Shown here piece by piece: positions 8,847 to 16,239 of a stretch of DNA of 34,542 bases. The notes under the pieces are model-generated. The model had not been told where the DNA came from. It saw only the letters and a program-made list of their open reading frames with translations, and ran no database searches. Location of the stretch: the NCBI RefSeq assembly GCF_003337175.1, contig NZ_NETH01000020.1:1-34542 (forward strand), written 5' to 3'. Origin of the DNA: Streptococcus gallolyticus (GTDB lineage Bacteria; Bacillota; Bacilli; Lactobacillales; Streptococcaceae). The position numbers and the translations under genes are program-made. The first letter of the stretch is position 1. Every line of letters begins with the position of its first letter.

Positions 8847-9131
8847 TTACGCCAAAATAGCCAAAATATCTGCTTCACGAACGATAGTTACTGTGCTGTC
8901 ATCATCTTTAACTTCAATTCCAACACCGTTTTCAACAAGGACTTTATCCCCTGCTGCAACACTTGGCGCCACCAGCTCACCCGTTAAGCTACGAGCACCG
9001 TCACCGACTGCGACAACAGTTGCTACTTGAGTTCTTTCTTTGCTTGCGCCAGCAAGGACAAAACCACCAACGGTTTGCTCTTTTTCTTCTTCGACTTTCA
9101 AGACCACACGGTCACCTAATGGTTTTAACAT
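8847..9131 (-). CDS. groES: 10-kDa chaperonin GroES
   Basis: Co-chaperonin that caps GroEL; 94 residues. It begins [23 protein letters not shown], containing the conserved PLGDRV and the mobile-loop region ([14 protein letters not shown]), and ends in the [13 protein letters not shown] strand. GGAGG precedes ATG 9131. It is the first gene of the groESL operon and lies about 60 bp downstream of the CIRCE element. Confidence 0.98.
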   Translation of the reverse strand: MLKPLGDRVVLKVEEEKEQTVGGFVLAGASKERTQVATVVAVGDGARSLTGELVAPSVAAGDKVLVENGVGIEVKDDDSTVTIVREADILAILA

Positions 9132-9190
9132 GCTTTTGCCTCCAATTATCTCTTAATTTTTGTTGGAAAATAGCAGAGCTAAATTCCTTT

Positions 9191-9217
9191 TTAGCACTCT
9201 AACAACTCTAGTGCTAA
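9191..9217 (-). promoter_or_regulatory. CIRCE operator (HrcA binding site) of groESL
   Basis: TTAGCACTC, nine bases, then TAGTGCTAA matches the CIRCE inverted repeat (TTAGCACTC-N9-GAGTGCTAA) with one mismatch in one arm. It lies between the promoter and groES, the usual place for HrcA heat-shock repression. The known family and the site are clear; hrcA itself is outside the window. Confidence 0.95.
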
Positions 9218-9231
9218 TTCTTACAAAAACT

Positions 9232-9259
9232 ATTCTAACACTTGGTCAGAAATAGTCAA
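9232..9259 (-). promoter_or_regulatory. groESL promoter
   Basis: On the minus strand -35 TTGACT (9259-9254) and -10 TAGAAT (9237-9232) are 16 nt apart, directly upstream of CIRCE. This is a housekeeping sigma-A type promoter. Confidence 0.75.
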
Positions 9260-9271
9260 GAAAAAAACACT

Positions 9272-9334
9272 AATTCTCAAAAAAAGAAAACTGAGCTGAA
9301 ATCGTTCCTATAGTGGAAGCAATCTTGCTCAGTT
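9272..9334 (-). terminator. Terminator of the ABC importer operon
   Basis: AACTGAGC (9289-9296) pairs with GCTCAGTT (9327-9334), with further inner pairing (TTCC/GGAA). On the minus strand it is followed by TTTTCTTTTTTT. It lies just after the ATPase stop codon. Confidence 0.85.
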
Positions 9335-9342
9335 AATCTATA

Positions 9343-10146
9343 TCACCCCAACACTAGGGCGTCGTCGTTTAGGGTTTGACCGCTATTTTTGTGGAAGAGA
9401 TCCATGAGTTGGGCGACGGTGAGGTTTTTCTTTTCACTGCCGCGAACGTCAACCACAATTTTGCCGTGATAAAGCATGATAAGACGGTTACCATACTCGA
9501 TAGCGTGTTCCATATTATGGGTAATCATTAGAGTTGTTAACTCTTGTTCTTCAACGATTTTTTTCGTTAACTGCATAACCATGTCACTTGTTTTTGGGTC
9601 AAGGGCTGCTGTGTGTTCATCTAAGAGAAGAATTTTGGGGCGCACCAAGGTTGCCATGGCAAGCGTTAGTGCTTGACGTTGCCCTCCTGATAAGAAAGCC
9701 GCATCTGTTTTCAGACGATTTTCCAGTCCTAAACCAAGTTCTGTCAATGTTTCTTTGAACAATTCACGTTCTTGTTCAGTGACAGATTTTTTGAAGAAGC
9801 TGCGCTTTTTACCACGACGGTAAGCAATCGCCATGTTCTCTTCAATCGTTAAATTGGTTGCTGTTCCCATTCGTGGGTCTTGGAATACACGGCTAATATC
9901 TTTTGAACGTGCGGCAACGGAAGCTTTTCGAATAGACTCTCCTTCCAGAAGAATATCTCCTTCGTCAATGTCAACGACGCCTGCAATGGAATTCATCAGT
10001 GTTGATTTCCCAGCACCATTTCCTCCAATGACAGAGATGAAATCACCTTGTTCAATGTCTAAATCTAAGCCACGCAAAACGTGATTTTCGTTAACAGTGC
10101 CTTTTTCAAAGGTTTTATGAATAGTTGATAAGGTTAAAAGTGCCAT
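9343..10146 (-). CDS. ABC importer ATP-binding protein (TrpXYZ-like system)
   Basis: ATPase of 267 residues that powers the importer encoded just upstream. Walker A GGNGAGKST (about 42-50), Q-loop region, signature LSGGQRQ and Walker B ILLLDEHTAALDP are all intact. The start codon overlaps the stop of the permease gene (TAATG), with GGAGGTGA inside the permease codons, so the two are translationally coupled. The architecture, with a pfam04392-type binding protein and a branched-chain-like permease, is that of TrpX/Y/Z-type amino-acid importers. The substrate is not proven; the leader peptide upstream points to Tyr/Phe. Confidence 0.9.
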   Translation of the reverse strand: MALLTLSTIHKTFEKGTVNENHVLRGLDLDIEQGDFISVIGGNGAGKSTLMNSIAGVVDIDEGDILLEGESIRKASVAARSKDISRVFQDPRMGTATNLTIEENMAIAYRRGKKRSFFKKSVTEQERELFKETLTELGLGLENRLKTDAAFLSGGQRQALTLAMATLVRPKILLLDEHTAALDPKTSDMVMQLTKKIVEEQELTTLMITHNMEHAIEYGNRLIMLYHGKIVVDVRGSEKKNLTVAQLMDLFHKNSGQTLNDDALVLG

Positions 10147-12119
10147 TAATCGTCACCTCCCGGAGTTAATGTTTTTGAGGGTTTGATATGAAGTTTGTTG
10201 CGAATTTCTGGAACATAGAGAATCAAGGCAAGCAGAATCGCTGACGCTAATTTGAGCATTTGTGCATCGACATTCATGGCTAGAATGATAACAAGCACCA
10301 GACGATATAAGATTGAACCAAGGACAATTGACCAGAGACGTTTGCCAAGTGGCAAGTATTTCACGATAACTTCAGCAAGGATAATAGATGCCAAACCATT
10401 AACAATCGTACCTGTTCCCATATTCATATCAGCGTAGCCATTATTTTGCGCCAAAAGTGAACCAGCAAGGGCAATCAGACCATTTGAAATCATGTAACCC
10501 AAAATCTTCATGCGGTCAACCTTGATACCATTAGCTTCACCCATAGCAATATTATCACCTGTAGCACGAAGGGCCAGACCGACTTGCGTATTTAACAGAA
10601 CCACCAGCAGAATAATGACTAATGCGACAAAGATAAGACCAATCAACATCACAGCATATAGTTTCGACAAGTTAAGTGCTGACGTCATTAAGCTCACAAG
10701 TGTTTCTTGACCTGCTAATGAGACATTAGCACTACCTAACACCAAAAGATTGATAGAATAAAGTGCCGTAAGAGTAATAATCCCTGTTAACAGAGCTGGA
10801 ATTTTCATCTTGGTATGCATGAAGCCAGACACCGCACCAGCAAGCATTCCTGCCACAAAACCACCAATAGTAGCAATTAATGGATTAATACCATTGACAA
10901 TCATAATCGCTGTTGAAGCTGCCCCGAGTGGGAAGGAGCCTTCGGCAGAAAGGTCAGCAATATCTAAAATACGGAAAGTAATAAAGACACCAATTGCCAT
11001 GATTGACCACAAAAGACCTTGTGAAACTGCTGATAGAACAATATCAAGCCAACCGTTTGTTCTTGACGAATCCGTTTGTGTTGACGTGCTTGATGAACTT
11101 GTTTTCGTTGTGCTTGAGCTTGCTGACGTGCTTGTTTCAGTCGTATCAGAAGATGATTCTGTCGTGTCATTCTCAATACTGCTTAAATCAATTCCTAAAG
11201 TCTCAGCCATTTCATCATTGGTAACGACGTTTAGTGTTTCTGGGTATTGCGCAGCAACATCACTAACATCTTCACCTTCAAGGACACGAATGGCTAATTT
11301 TGCCGTTTGACGACCAAGGGCTTCATAATTGGCACCGTATGTGAAGAGGACACCTTGTTCCACAACATCTGCTGAGCCACCGACAACTGGAATTTTTGTT
11401 TCTTTCGATAATTCTGTAATGAGCGAGATCGCACTAACAATCATATTATCCGTTGGGATAAATAGAACTTCTGTCTGGCTCATCAGGCTTTTAGCGGTAT
11501 CTTGGACATCATTTGTTGATGAGATACCTTTGGTAATGACCTCGATACCTGCCTTAGCAAACGCTTCTTTTGCTTCTTCCACTTGAACTTCGGAATTGCG
11601 TTCACTTGTTGTGTACATGATGCCAACTTTTGTCACATTCGGCATGACTTTTTGCAATAATTCGACCTGTTTGGAAATGGGTGACATGTCACTTGTCCCT
11701 GTTGCAAGGCCCCCAGGATTTTCCATTGACGCAACTAATTTTGCTGATACGGGGTCGGTAACTGCTGTAAACAAGACTGGAACGTCCGTTGATAGGTTAA
11801 CCAAAGTTTGCGCAGCTGGGGTTGCAATCCCTAAAACAAGGTCATTATTAGCAAGCAAATTGGTTGAAAGGGTTTGTAAATTTGATTGATCACCTTGGGC
11901 ATTTTCATAATCAATGACGATATTATCCCCGTCAACGTAGCCTTCTTTTTCTAATTCATCCACAAATCCCTTGCGAGCTGCCGTTAGTGATTGATGTTCA
12001 ACATACTGAAGAATCCCAATATGGACAATATCGTCGCTAGTACTTTTTGATGATGAACACCCAAATAACGTGAGTACAGCTAACATCAAAGCCATAATAG
12101 CTGCCATATTTCTTTTCAT
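10146..12119 (-). CDS. Fused ABC substrate-binding lipoprotein and permease
   Basis: A single 657-residue protein joins two parts that are normally separate. Residues 1-21 are a lipoprotein signal ending LFGC (Cys21). About 30-320 is a TrpX-like extracytoplasmic binding domain (VHIGILQYVEHQSL, VPVLFTAVTDPVSAKLV, GGLATGTSD). About 325-362 is a Ser/Thr-rich linker. About 365-650 is a hydrophobic permease with the LRATGDNIAMGEANGI motif of branched-chain-type ABC permeases. Start ATG 12119 has AGAGGT upstream; a TTG start at 12149 lacks a ribosome-binding site and lies in a hairpin. No lesion is seen at the junction, so the fusion looks natural. It couples by TAATG to the ATPase gene. Confidence 0.88.
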   Translation of the reverse strand: MKRNMAAIMALMLAVLTLFGCSSSKSTSDDIVHIGILQYVEHQSLTAARKGFVDELEKEGYVDGDNIVIDYENAQGDQSNLQTLSTNLLANNDLVLGIATPAAQTLVNLSTDVPVLFTAVTDPVSAKLVASMENPGGLATGTSDMSPISKQVELLQKVMPNVTKVGIMYTTSERNSEVQVEEAKEAFAKAGIEVITKGISSTNDVQDTAKSLMSQTEVLFIPTDNMIVSAISLITELSKETKIPVVGGSADVVEQGVLFTYGANYEALGRQTAKLAIRVLEGEDVSDVAAQYPETLNVVTNDEMAETLGIDLSSIENDTTESSSDTTETSTSASSSTTKTSSSSTSTQTDSSRTNGWLDIVLSAVSQGLLWSIMAIGVFITFRILDIADLSAEGSFPLGAASTAIMIVNGINPLIATIGGFVAGMLAGAVSGFMHTKMKIPALLTGIITLTALYSINLLVLGSANVSLAGQETLVSLMTSALNLSKLYAVMLIGLIFVALVIILLVVLLNTQVGLALRATGDNIAMGEANGIKVDRMKILGYMISNGLIALAGSLLAQNNGYADMNMGTGTIVNGLASIILAEVIVKYLPLGKRLWSIVLGSILYRLVLVIILAMNVDAQMLKLASAILLALILYVPEIRNKLHIKPSKTLTPGGDD

Positions 12120-12519
12120 ACTACTTACCTCTGCTTTTCTTACTCCCAATCTTGATGTCGAGATTGGAAAACTTTTTCAAATAGTAGAACTGCTTAGTTC
12201 TACATCCGCCACAATAACTAAAACCAGCTAGGCTCAAAAGTCTAACTGGTTTTTAATCCATGTCTCAAAACATATCTTGACTCACCAATTAGCACTCAAA
12301 ATATCTAATCGGCTTTTCTCAACAGTAAAATGCTTTAGCTTCATAGATACAAACGGGGTGACGTTTGCATCCATGATTGGCTACAAACGTCTATCTAAAG
12401 AAACTAAAGTAATAGTCATGATTTCGTTTTTCAGTCACTAGAGACGCTTTTTTCAGCATACTTCCTCCTGTTAAGTCATACCCCCAGAACAATTGACCTA
12501 GGTTATCATCTTTGTGTTT
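12120..12519 (-). promoter_or_regulatory. ~400-nt structured leader, candidate peptide-based attenuator
   Basis: The leader between the promoter and the fused importer gene encodes a short aromatic peptide (12391-12459) and then many hairpins. Stem A pairs GACGTTTG (12391-12384) with CAAACGTC (12367-12360). Stem B pairs the same CAAACG with CGTTTG (12355-12350), so A and B exclude each other. TAGATA/TATCTA (12397-12392 with 12349-12344) extends A into the Phe codons. Further stems are CCGATTAG/CTAATTGG (12312-12285), the 12-bp AAAACCAGTTAG/CTAGCTGGTTTT (12253-12220, terminator-like), GTAGAACT/AGTTCTAC (12203-12184) and CCAATCT/AGATTGG (12167-12146). The pairings are seen; the switch is inferred. 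No T-box core motif was found. Confidence 0.6.
12391..12459 (-). CDS. Aromatic-rich leader peptide (22 residues)
   Basis: ATG 12459 follows a strong AGGAGG (12469-12464). The frame begins MLKKASLVTEK and ends HDYYFSFFR before TAG. Five of the last seven codons encode Tyr or Phe (TAT TAC TTT, then TTC TTT). Such clusters are the hallmark of leader peptides whose ribosome stalls when a charged tRNA is scarce. The final codons overlap stems of the leader structure, as attenuation requires. It is too short to be an ordinary protein. I infer Tyr/Phe sensing; a chance ORF is possible, but the combination of ribosome-binding site, codon cluster and alternative stems argues against it. Confidence 0.65.
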   Translation of the reverse strand: MLKKASLVTEKRNHDYYFSFFR

Positions 12520-12525
12520 GATTAG

Positions 12526-12554
12526 AGTCTACCTTTATTTTTGATTTTTGTCAA
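12526..12554 (-). promoter_or_regulatory. Promoter of the leader and ABC importer operon
   Basis: On the minus strand -35 TTGACA (12554-12549) and -10 TAGACT (12531-12526) are 17 nt apart. Transcription should start near 12519, about 60 nt before the leader peptide. Confidence 0.8.
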
Positions 12555-12658
12555 TATATTTTTAAAATTCAGAAAAAAATTGCCACCACTAGGTTATGGC
12601 TTATCCTACTCTGAGTAGTCTAAAACAGCTATGGCCCATCGTATTAGCTAAGAGACTT

Positions 12659-12707
12659 AATACCAAAAAACTCCTAGTAGATGTCTTCCTAGAAGCTTTT
12701 TGGTATT
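12659..12707 (-). terminator. Long hairpin ending the lev operon
   Basis: AATACCAAAAA (12659-12669) pairs with TTTTTGGTATT (12697-12707), continued inward by CT/AG and CTAG/CTAG. It lies 40 bp past the levX stop. The rest of 12555-12748 holds no gene I can support. Confidence 0.65.
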
Positions 12708-12748
12708 GGAATGAGATGACAGGGATTTTTAAGAAGTTTAGTTTCTGT

Positions 12749-13036
12749 TTAAAAGGATTGGAGTTTTAGTTCAAAATCATCAATGAGTTTGGTGACATTT
12801 TGTTTGCCACGGTAAATGCCATAGCCAAAAAGCAACATTCCCAAAACACCGACAAAAGCTAGAACGTAGCCAAGAATAGATAAAATGAGGTTGCTTTGAC
12901 GAAAGAAATATAGTAGCAAAAATCCAATACTCGCTACTAAAAAGAGCAAGGTTCGCCAACGTCCGAGATTTTCAATCATATGTTTTTGGTAGGCTATTTC
13001 TGTCTGATAGCCATTAATCACTTCTGATTTTGTCAT
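12749..13036 (-). CDS. levX: Small two-helix membrane protein, LevX-like
   Basis: A 95-residue protein starting MTKSEVINGYQTEIAYQKH at 13036 (GAGG ribosome-binding site; the longer reading from 13066 lacks one). Two membrane helices (LLFLVASIGFLLLYFF and ILGYVLAFVGVLGMLLFGYGIY) are flanked by charged ends. It is the last gene after the four PTS genes, exactly where S. mutans has levX, a conserved small protein of unclear role. The name rests on position and size, not on a recognised domain. Confidence 0.7.
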   Translation of the reverse strand: MTKSEVINGYQTEIAYQKHMIENLGRWRTLLFLVASIGFLLLYFFRQSNLILSILGYVLAFVGVLGMLLFGYGIYRGKQNVTKLIDDFELKLQSF

Positions 13037-13105
13037 GAATTTTTCCTCTTTTGATTGATATGACACGCCAGAAATTCCTAGTAAAGTTGAGATTTCTAAA
13101 ACGTA

Positions 13106-13939
13106 TTAGTAAGACAAACCTGGATCGAAGAATCCAACGAGAACACCAACAAAGGCAATAACAACGAGTAATAGCATGACTTTAATTGGTGAGATATTTT
13201 TCTTAGCCATTAACCACCAGCAAAAGACGATGAAGATTGCTGTTAGCAAACCTGGGTAAACCGAATCTAATTTATCTTGGAGAACCAAGTAGGGGTTTTT
13301 GGCGCTACCAAGTTGGAATGATGTTTTAACAGATACCCAAGTGGCAGCCACACCACCGACAACCATACCACCGACGATAGAAACGGCTTTACGAATGGCT
13401 TGACCTTGAGCACCGACTAGAAATTCAACCGCTTTATCACCGAGTTCATAACCTTTGAAATAGGCAAACTTCATCCCCAGATAAGCTAACAAATTCCAAA
13501 CGATGATGTAGAAAACGGCACCGATTGGTGAGCCACCAGTGGAAAGACCAAGGGCAATCCCTAAAATCACTGGAATCAAAGTTCCAACAACAAGTGAGTC
13601 ACCGATACCAGCCACAGGTCCCATAAGCCCTGCACGAAGTCCGTTAATGGTTTCGTCATCAACTTCTTCAGAACCATTAGCACGCGCTTCTTCAAGACCT
13701 GCTGTGATTCCGACAATGAGGGAACCAAGCTGAGGTTCTGTATTGAAGAAAGCTGTGTAAGTTTGCATTGAACGCGCTTGGTCTTCTTTATTGTCATACA
13801 ATTCTTCCACGATTGGAAGCATTGATGTCAAATAACCAAAGGTTTGCATATGCTCTTGTGAGAAGCAAGTAAGGTTACCATAATACCAATGATGGAAAGA
13901 TTTCATCAAGGTTTTCTTTGTTAATTTCTTTTGAGCCAT
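13106..13939 (-). CDS. levG: PTS mannose/fructose/sorbose-family EIID
   Basis: Membrane component of the sugar channel, 277 residues. It begins MAQKKLTKKTLMKSFHHWYYGNLTCFSQEHMQTFGY, typical of EIID, and has GLRAGLMGPVAGIGDSLVVGTLIPVILGIALG in the middle and hydrophobic helices at the C-terminus. The start at 13939 follows the levF stop by one base. Its AGGAGG ribosome-binding site is formed by the GAG-GAG-GAT codons of the acidic LevF tail, so it depends on levF translation. A longer reading from 13975 would overlap levF in another frame and is rejected. Confidence 0.93.
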   Translation of the reverse strand: MAQKKLTKKTLMKSFHHWYYGNLTCFSQEHMQTFGYLTSMLPIVEELYDNKEDQARSMQTYTAFFNTEPQLGSLIVGITAGLEEARANGSEEVDDETINGLRAGLMGPVAGIGDSLVVGTLIPVILGIALGLSTGGSPIGAVFYIIVWNLLAYLGMKFAYFKGYELGDKAVEFLVGAQGQAIRKAVSIVGGMVVGGVAATWVSVKTSFQLGSAKNPYLVLQDKLDSVYPGLLTAIFIVFCWWLMAKKNISPIKVMLLLVVIAFVGVLVGFFDPGLSY

Positions 13940-13940
13940 T

Positions 13941-14789
13941 TTAGATATCCTCCTCATCATCGTCATCAAAATCATCAGCTGCTGTAGCTGTTGCTCTTAC
14001 AGTTTTAGCCATTTCAAGTTCGTAGAATAATACGGCAAAGATTAATGAAATCACTGCACATGATACCAAGTTCAAACCAAGTGAAGCTGCTAAAGTGAAG
14101 CCAACAAAGAATGGAATAAAGTCAGTCACTTTTTCAACAATTTGTTTCAACAGAATGGCAATTCCGACACATGGTAACAAAGCCCCTACTGTAAAGAGGG
14201 TTTTCATTGGAATACCATCCATTGGAAGGGCATCTTTCATTGCTGTAACAGCAGTCGCACCAAGTTTACACATGACCAATGTTGGGATAAATGAGAATAC
14301 AAAATGTGATACCCATGGATAGAGCCAGTCAACTTGATAAAGTTTTCTAAATTGACCTTTTTCTACCGCACGCCAACCAATGTGTTGCCAAACAAGGTTC
14401 ATAGTTGCTGTTCCGTAGAAAAGAACTGTACCAATAGTACCAACAAGCGTCCCCATTGATTTAGCCAAGTTAGCCGCATCAGCTGAATCAGCTGATAACC
14501 CTTGAGAATGGATGGCTACCATTGCCAAAGGAATACCGATATAAGACACCGCACGCACGTCGGCTGAAACCGTACCACCAGGTGTTACAAGGGCAATATA
14601 AACCAACTGCATAGCGACACCGCAGATGATTCCTGTTTTAACATCGCCAAGAATCAGCCCGCAGACAAGACCACCGACAAGCGGACGACCAAGTGTATAG
14701 TTACCAATGGTTGTACCACCAAGCCCTGGCATTGAAGACAAACATGCAAACAACCCTAACAAAGCTGCTTGAAACCAAGAAATTGTCAT
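13941..14789 (-). CDS. levF: PTS mannose/fructose/sorbose-family EIIC
   Basis: Sugar-translocating membrane subunit of 282 residues. It begins MTISWFQAALLGLFACLSSM, followed by GRPLVGGLVCGLILGDVKTGIICGVAMQLVYIALVTPGG, the conserved EIIC start. Many membrane helices follow. The C-terminus is strikingly acidic (DDFDDDDEEDI), like the tail of LevD. GGAGATGTATT supports the ATG at 14789. The gene is separated from levE by 432 bp filled with tandem structured repeats, unusual inside a PTS operon and likely to affect levF-levG expression. Confidence 0.94.
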   Translation of the reverse strand: MTISWFQAALLGLFACLSSMPGLGGTTIGNYTLGRPLVGGLVCGLILGDVKTGIICGVAMQLVYIALVTPGGTVSADVRAVSYIGIPLAMVAIHSQGLSADSADAANLAKSMGTLVGTIGTVLFYGTATMNLVWQHIGWRAVEKGQFRKLYQVDWLYPWVSHFVFSFIPTLVMCKLGATAVTAMKDALPMDGIPMKTLFTVGALLPCVGIAILLKQIVEKVTDFIPFFVGFTLAASLGLNLVSCAVISLIFAVLFYELEMAKTVRATATAADDFDDDDEEDI

Positions 14790-14805
14790 AATACATCTCC
14801 TAACT

Positions 14806-15200
14806 AAGATACAAAGAGCGTTAAGAAATCCGTATAAAAATAGGAAACTGACGACGTGTCAGCGAGGCACAAGGAAGTTTATCTTTTTACTAGGATTTTA
14901 GCTCATGTTCAATTAACAAGATACAAAGAGCGTCAGCGAGCAAAGGCAAAATAGGAGTTTGGACGAAGAGGCGCTAGACTCTAGGAGAAACTATCTTTTT
15001 GACACAGCTCGCAGCTCGTGTTCAATTAACAAGATACAAAGGCCGCAAACGAGTAAAGCAAAAATAGGAGATTGACACGTGTGCTGGCACACAAGGAAAT
15101 CTATCTTTTTTGCACAACTCGTAGGCCGTGTTCAATTAACAAGATACAAAGAGCGTCAGCGAGTTTGGGCATCACAAATAGCTATGCCGACTCACTTTAT
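14806..15200 (-). repeat. Tandem ~111-bp structured repeats between levE and levF
   Basis: Units begin with AAGATACAAAG at 14806, 14918, 15031 and 15141 (steps 112, 113, 110); the fourth is partial. Each unit forms one branched hairpin with the same plan but different bases. Outer stem: GAGC/GCTC, GAGC/GCTC, GGCC/GGCC. Second stem: AAATCC/GGATTT (14826, 14893), GCGAGC/GCTCGC (14936, 15007), ACGAGT/ACTCGT (15049, 15117). Third stem: GGAAACT/AGTTT (14843, 14876), AGTTT/AAACT (14956, 14988), AGATT/AATCT (15069, 15098), each next to the constant AATAGG and ATCTTT flanks. Both arms change together, so base pairing has been kept. In the mRNA this is the untranslated space before levF. No known family is claimed. 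Confidence 0.85.
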
Positions 15201-15221
15201 TCGCTACTAAGTAACAATAAA

Positions 15222-15716
15222 TTAATAACCAAATTTTGATTTGAAATCTGACCAGTAACCGATTGAAACATCTGGCAATAATTGGAATTTCACTTTGTAG
15301 CCAGCTTTTTCAATTGCTTCAAGGGCATCTGCTTCTTCTTGGGTGATGGATTGATTATTCCCAAGTTTGACAGCACCTGGTCGGTCATTACATGGACCAA
15401 CGATAATTTCTTTGACATCACTAGGAACAAAACCTTGGTCAACAAGAATTTTTTTCATGTCAATTGGATTCTTGGTAATCACAAAATAACGCGTGTCAGA
15501 ATCCAATACTTTTTGAGATTTTTGTCCAAAAGCATCTACCGACCAAACAAAGGTTTTCTTGTCCGAAGCGCCTTTGTAAGCTTGGGTTAAAACTTTGTTT
15601 TTTGACGCAGCATCGTTTACGGCAATCAAACCGTCACAAGGGTATTCTTTTGCCCAACGTGTTACAGTTTGCCCATGAATCATGCGGTCATCAATACGTA
15701 CAAATGATACAGTCAT
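15222..15716 (-). CDS. levE: PTS mannose/fructose/sorbose-family EIIB
   Basis: Cytoplasmic phosphocarrier of 164 residues that passes phosphate from EIIA to the incoming sugar. It begins MTVSFVRIDDRMIHGQTVTRW; His14 in the RMIHGQ motif is the expected phosphorylation site of this family. The length is normal. GGAGATAAAAA precedes the ATG, and the gene follows levD by 16 bp. It is followed not by levF directly but by the 432-bp repeat array. Confidence 0.95.
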   Translation of the reverse strand: MTVSFVRIDDRMIHGQTVTRWAKEYPCDGLIAVNDAASKNKVLTQAYKGASDKKTFVWSVDAFGQKSQKVLDSDTRYFVITKNPIDMKKILVDQGFVPSDVKEIIVGPCNDRPGAVKLGNNQSITQEEADALEAIEKAGYKVKFQLLPDVSIGYWSDFKSKFGY

Positions 15717-15732
15717 TTTTTATCTCCTTTTT

Positions 15733-16161
15733 TTAAATATCATCGTCATCATCATCTGAAGTGATTTTGAATTCTTGAAGAGCTGCTTTGGCTTCTGGCA
15801 AAACGGCTTGTACAAAATCATCGCCCTCAAGCATATCTTTCATCACTGCAGCAGTAATGGCCATTGGTAAATTCATACCACCTAAAACAACAGCATTTTC
15901 CAATTTTCCGAGCTCATCCAAGACATTACAAGCAGTTGTCAAAGGGCTACCGCCAATAATATCAGCAAGAACAACAAGGGAATCGTCAGCTGTTAAACCT
16001 GAAATAGCTTGTCTGAAGTCTTTTTCAAAGTCATCAACTGTTTTGCCATTTTTTAGACCGACAGCGATGACTTGGTCAATTTTGTCTTCCGCAAACATGG
16101 CTAAAGACGTTTTTAGACCCGTCGCAAAGTCTCCATGACTGACTAGTAGTAAATACTTCAT
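15733..16161 (-). CDS. levD: PTS mannose/fructose-family EIIA
   Basis: First phosphocarrier of the permease, 142 residues, starting MKYLLLVSHGDFATGLKTSL at 16161 with GGAGATAAGTTCT upstream; an in-frame start at 16245 would read through the promoter and is rejected. His9 in SHGDFA is the predicted phosphorylated residue, and IIGGSPLTTACNVL is typical of EIIA-Man. The protein ends in a run of six Asp (ITSDDDDDDI), echoed by LevF. It is the first gene of levDEFGX. Upstream are a cre-like site and paired palindromes. Confidence 0.95.
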   Translation of the reverse strand: MKYLLLVSHGDFATGLKTSLAMFAEDKIDQVIAVGLKNGKTVDDFEKDFRQAISGLTADDSLVVLADIIGGSPLTTACNVLDELGKLENAVVLGGMNLPMAITAAVMKDMLEGDDFVQAVLPEAKAALQEFKITSDDDDDDI

Positions 16162-16186
16162 AGAACTTATCTCCTTATCTGCTTTT

Positions 16187-16215
16187 ATTTTAGCCTCAAA
16201 TAAAACGTTTTCACA
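16187..16215 (-). promoter_or_regulatory. levD promoter with cre-like catabolite site
   Basis: On the minus strand -10 TAAAAT (16192-16187) lies 17 nt from a weak -35, TGTGAA (16215-16210). TGAAAACGTTTTAT (16213-16200) fits the CcpA cre consensus with one mismatch and overlaps the -35 and spacer, a position that would repress. A weak -35 fits a promoter that needs an activator such as LevR. Confidence 0.6.
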
Positions 16216-16239
16216 CTCTCGTTTGTCACTTTCTTTTGA

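Noticed and set aside
10810-11310. 166-codon open frame opposite the fused importer gene
   Set aside because: Antisense shadow of the permease and Ser/Thr linker; composition follows the other strand and no start signal is present.
12120-12519. T-box riboswitch in the importer leader
   Set aside because: No GGGTGGNACCGCG-like core or matching antiterminator was found, while an aromatic leader frame and competing stems explain the region better.
14806-15200. CRISPR array or ordinary tandem duplication
   Set aside because: The period is about 111 bp, there are no short identical repeats with unique spacers, and the arms covary instead of being copied.
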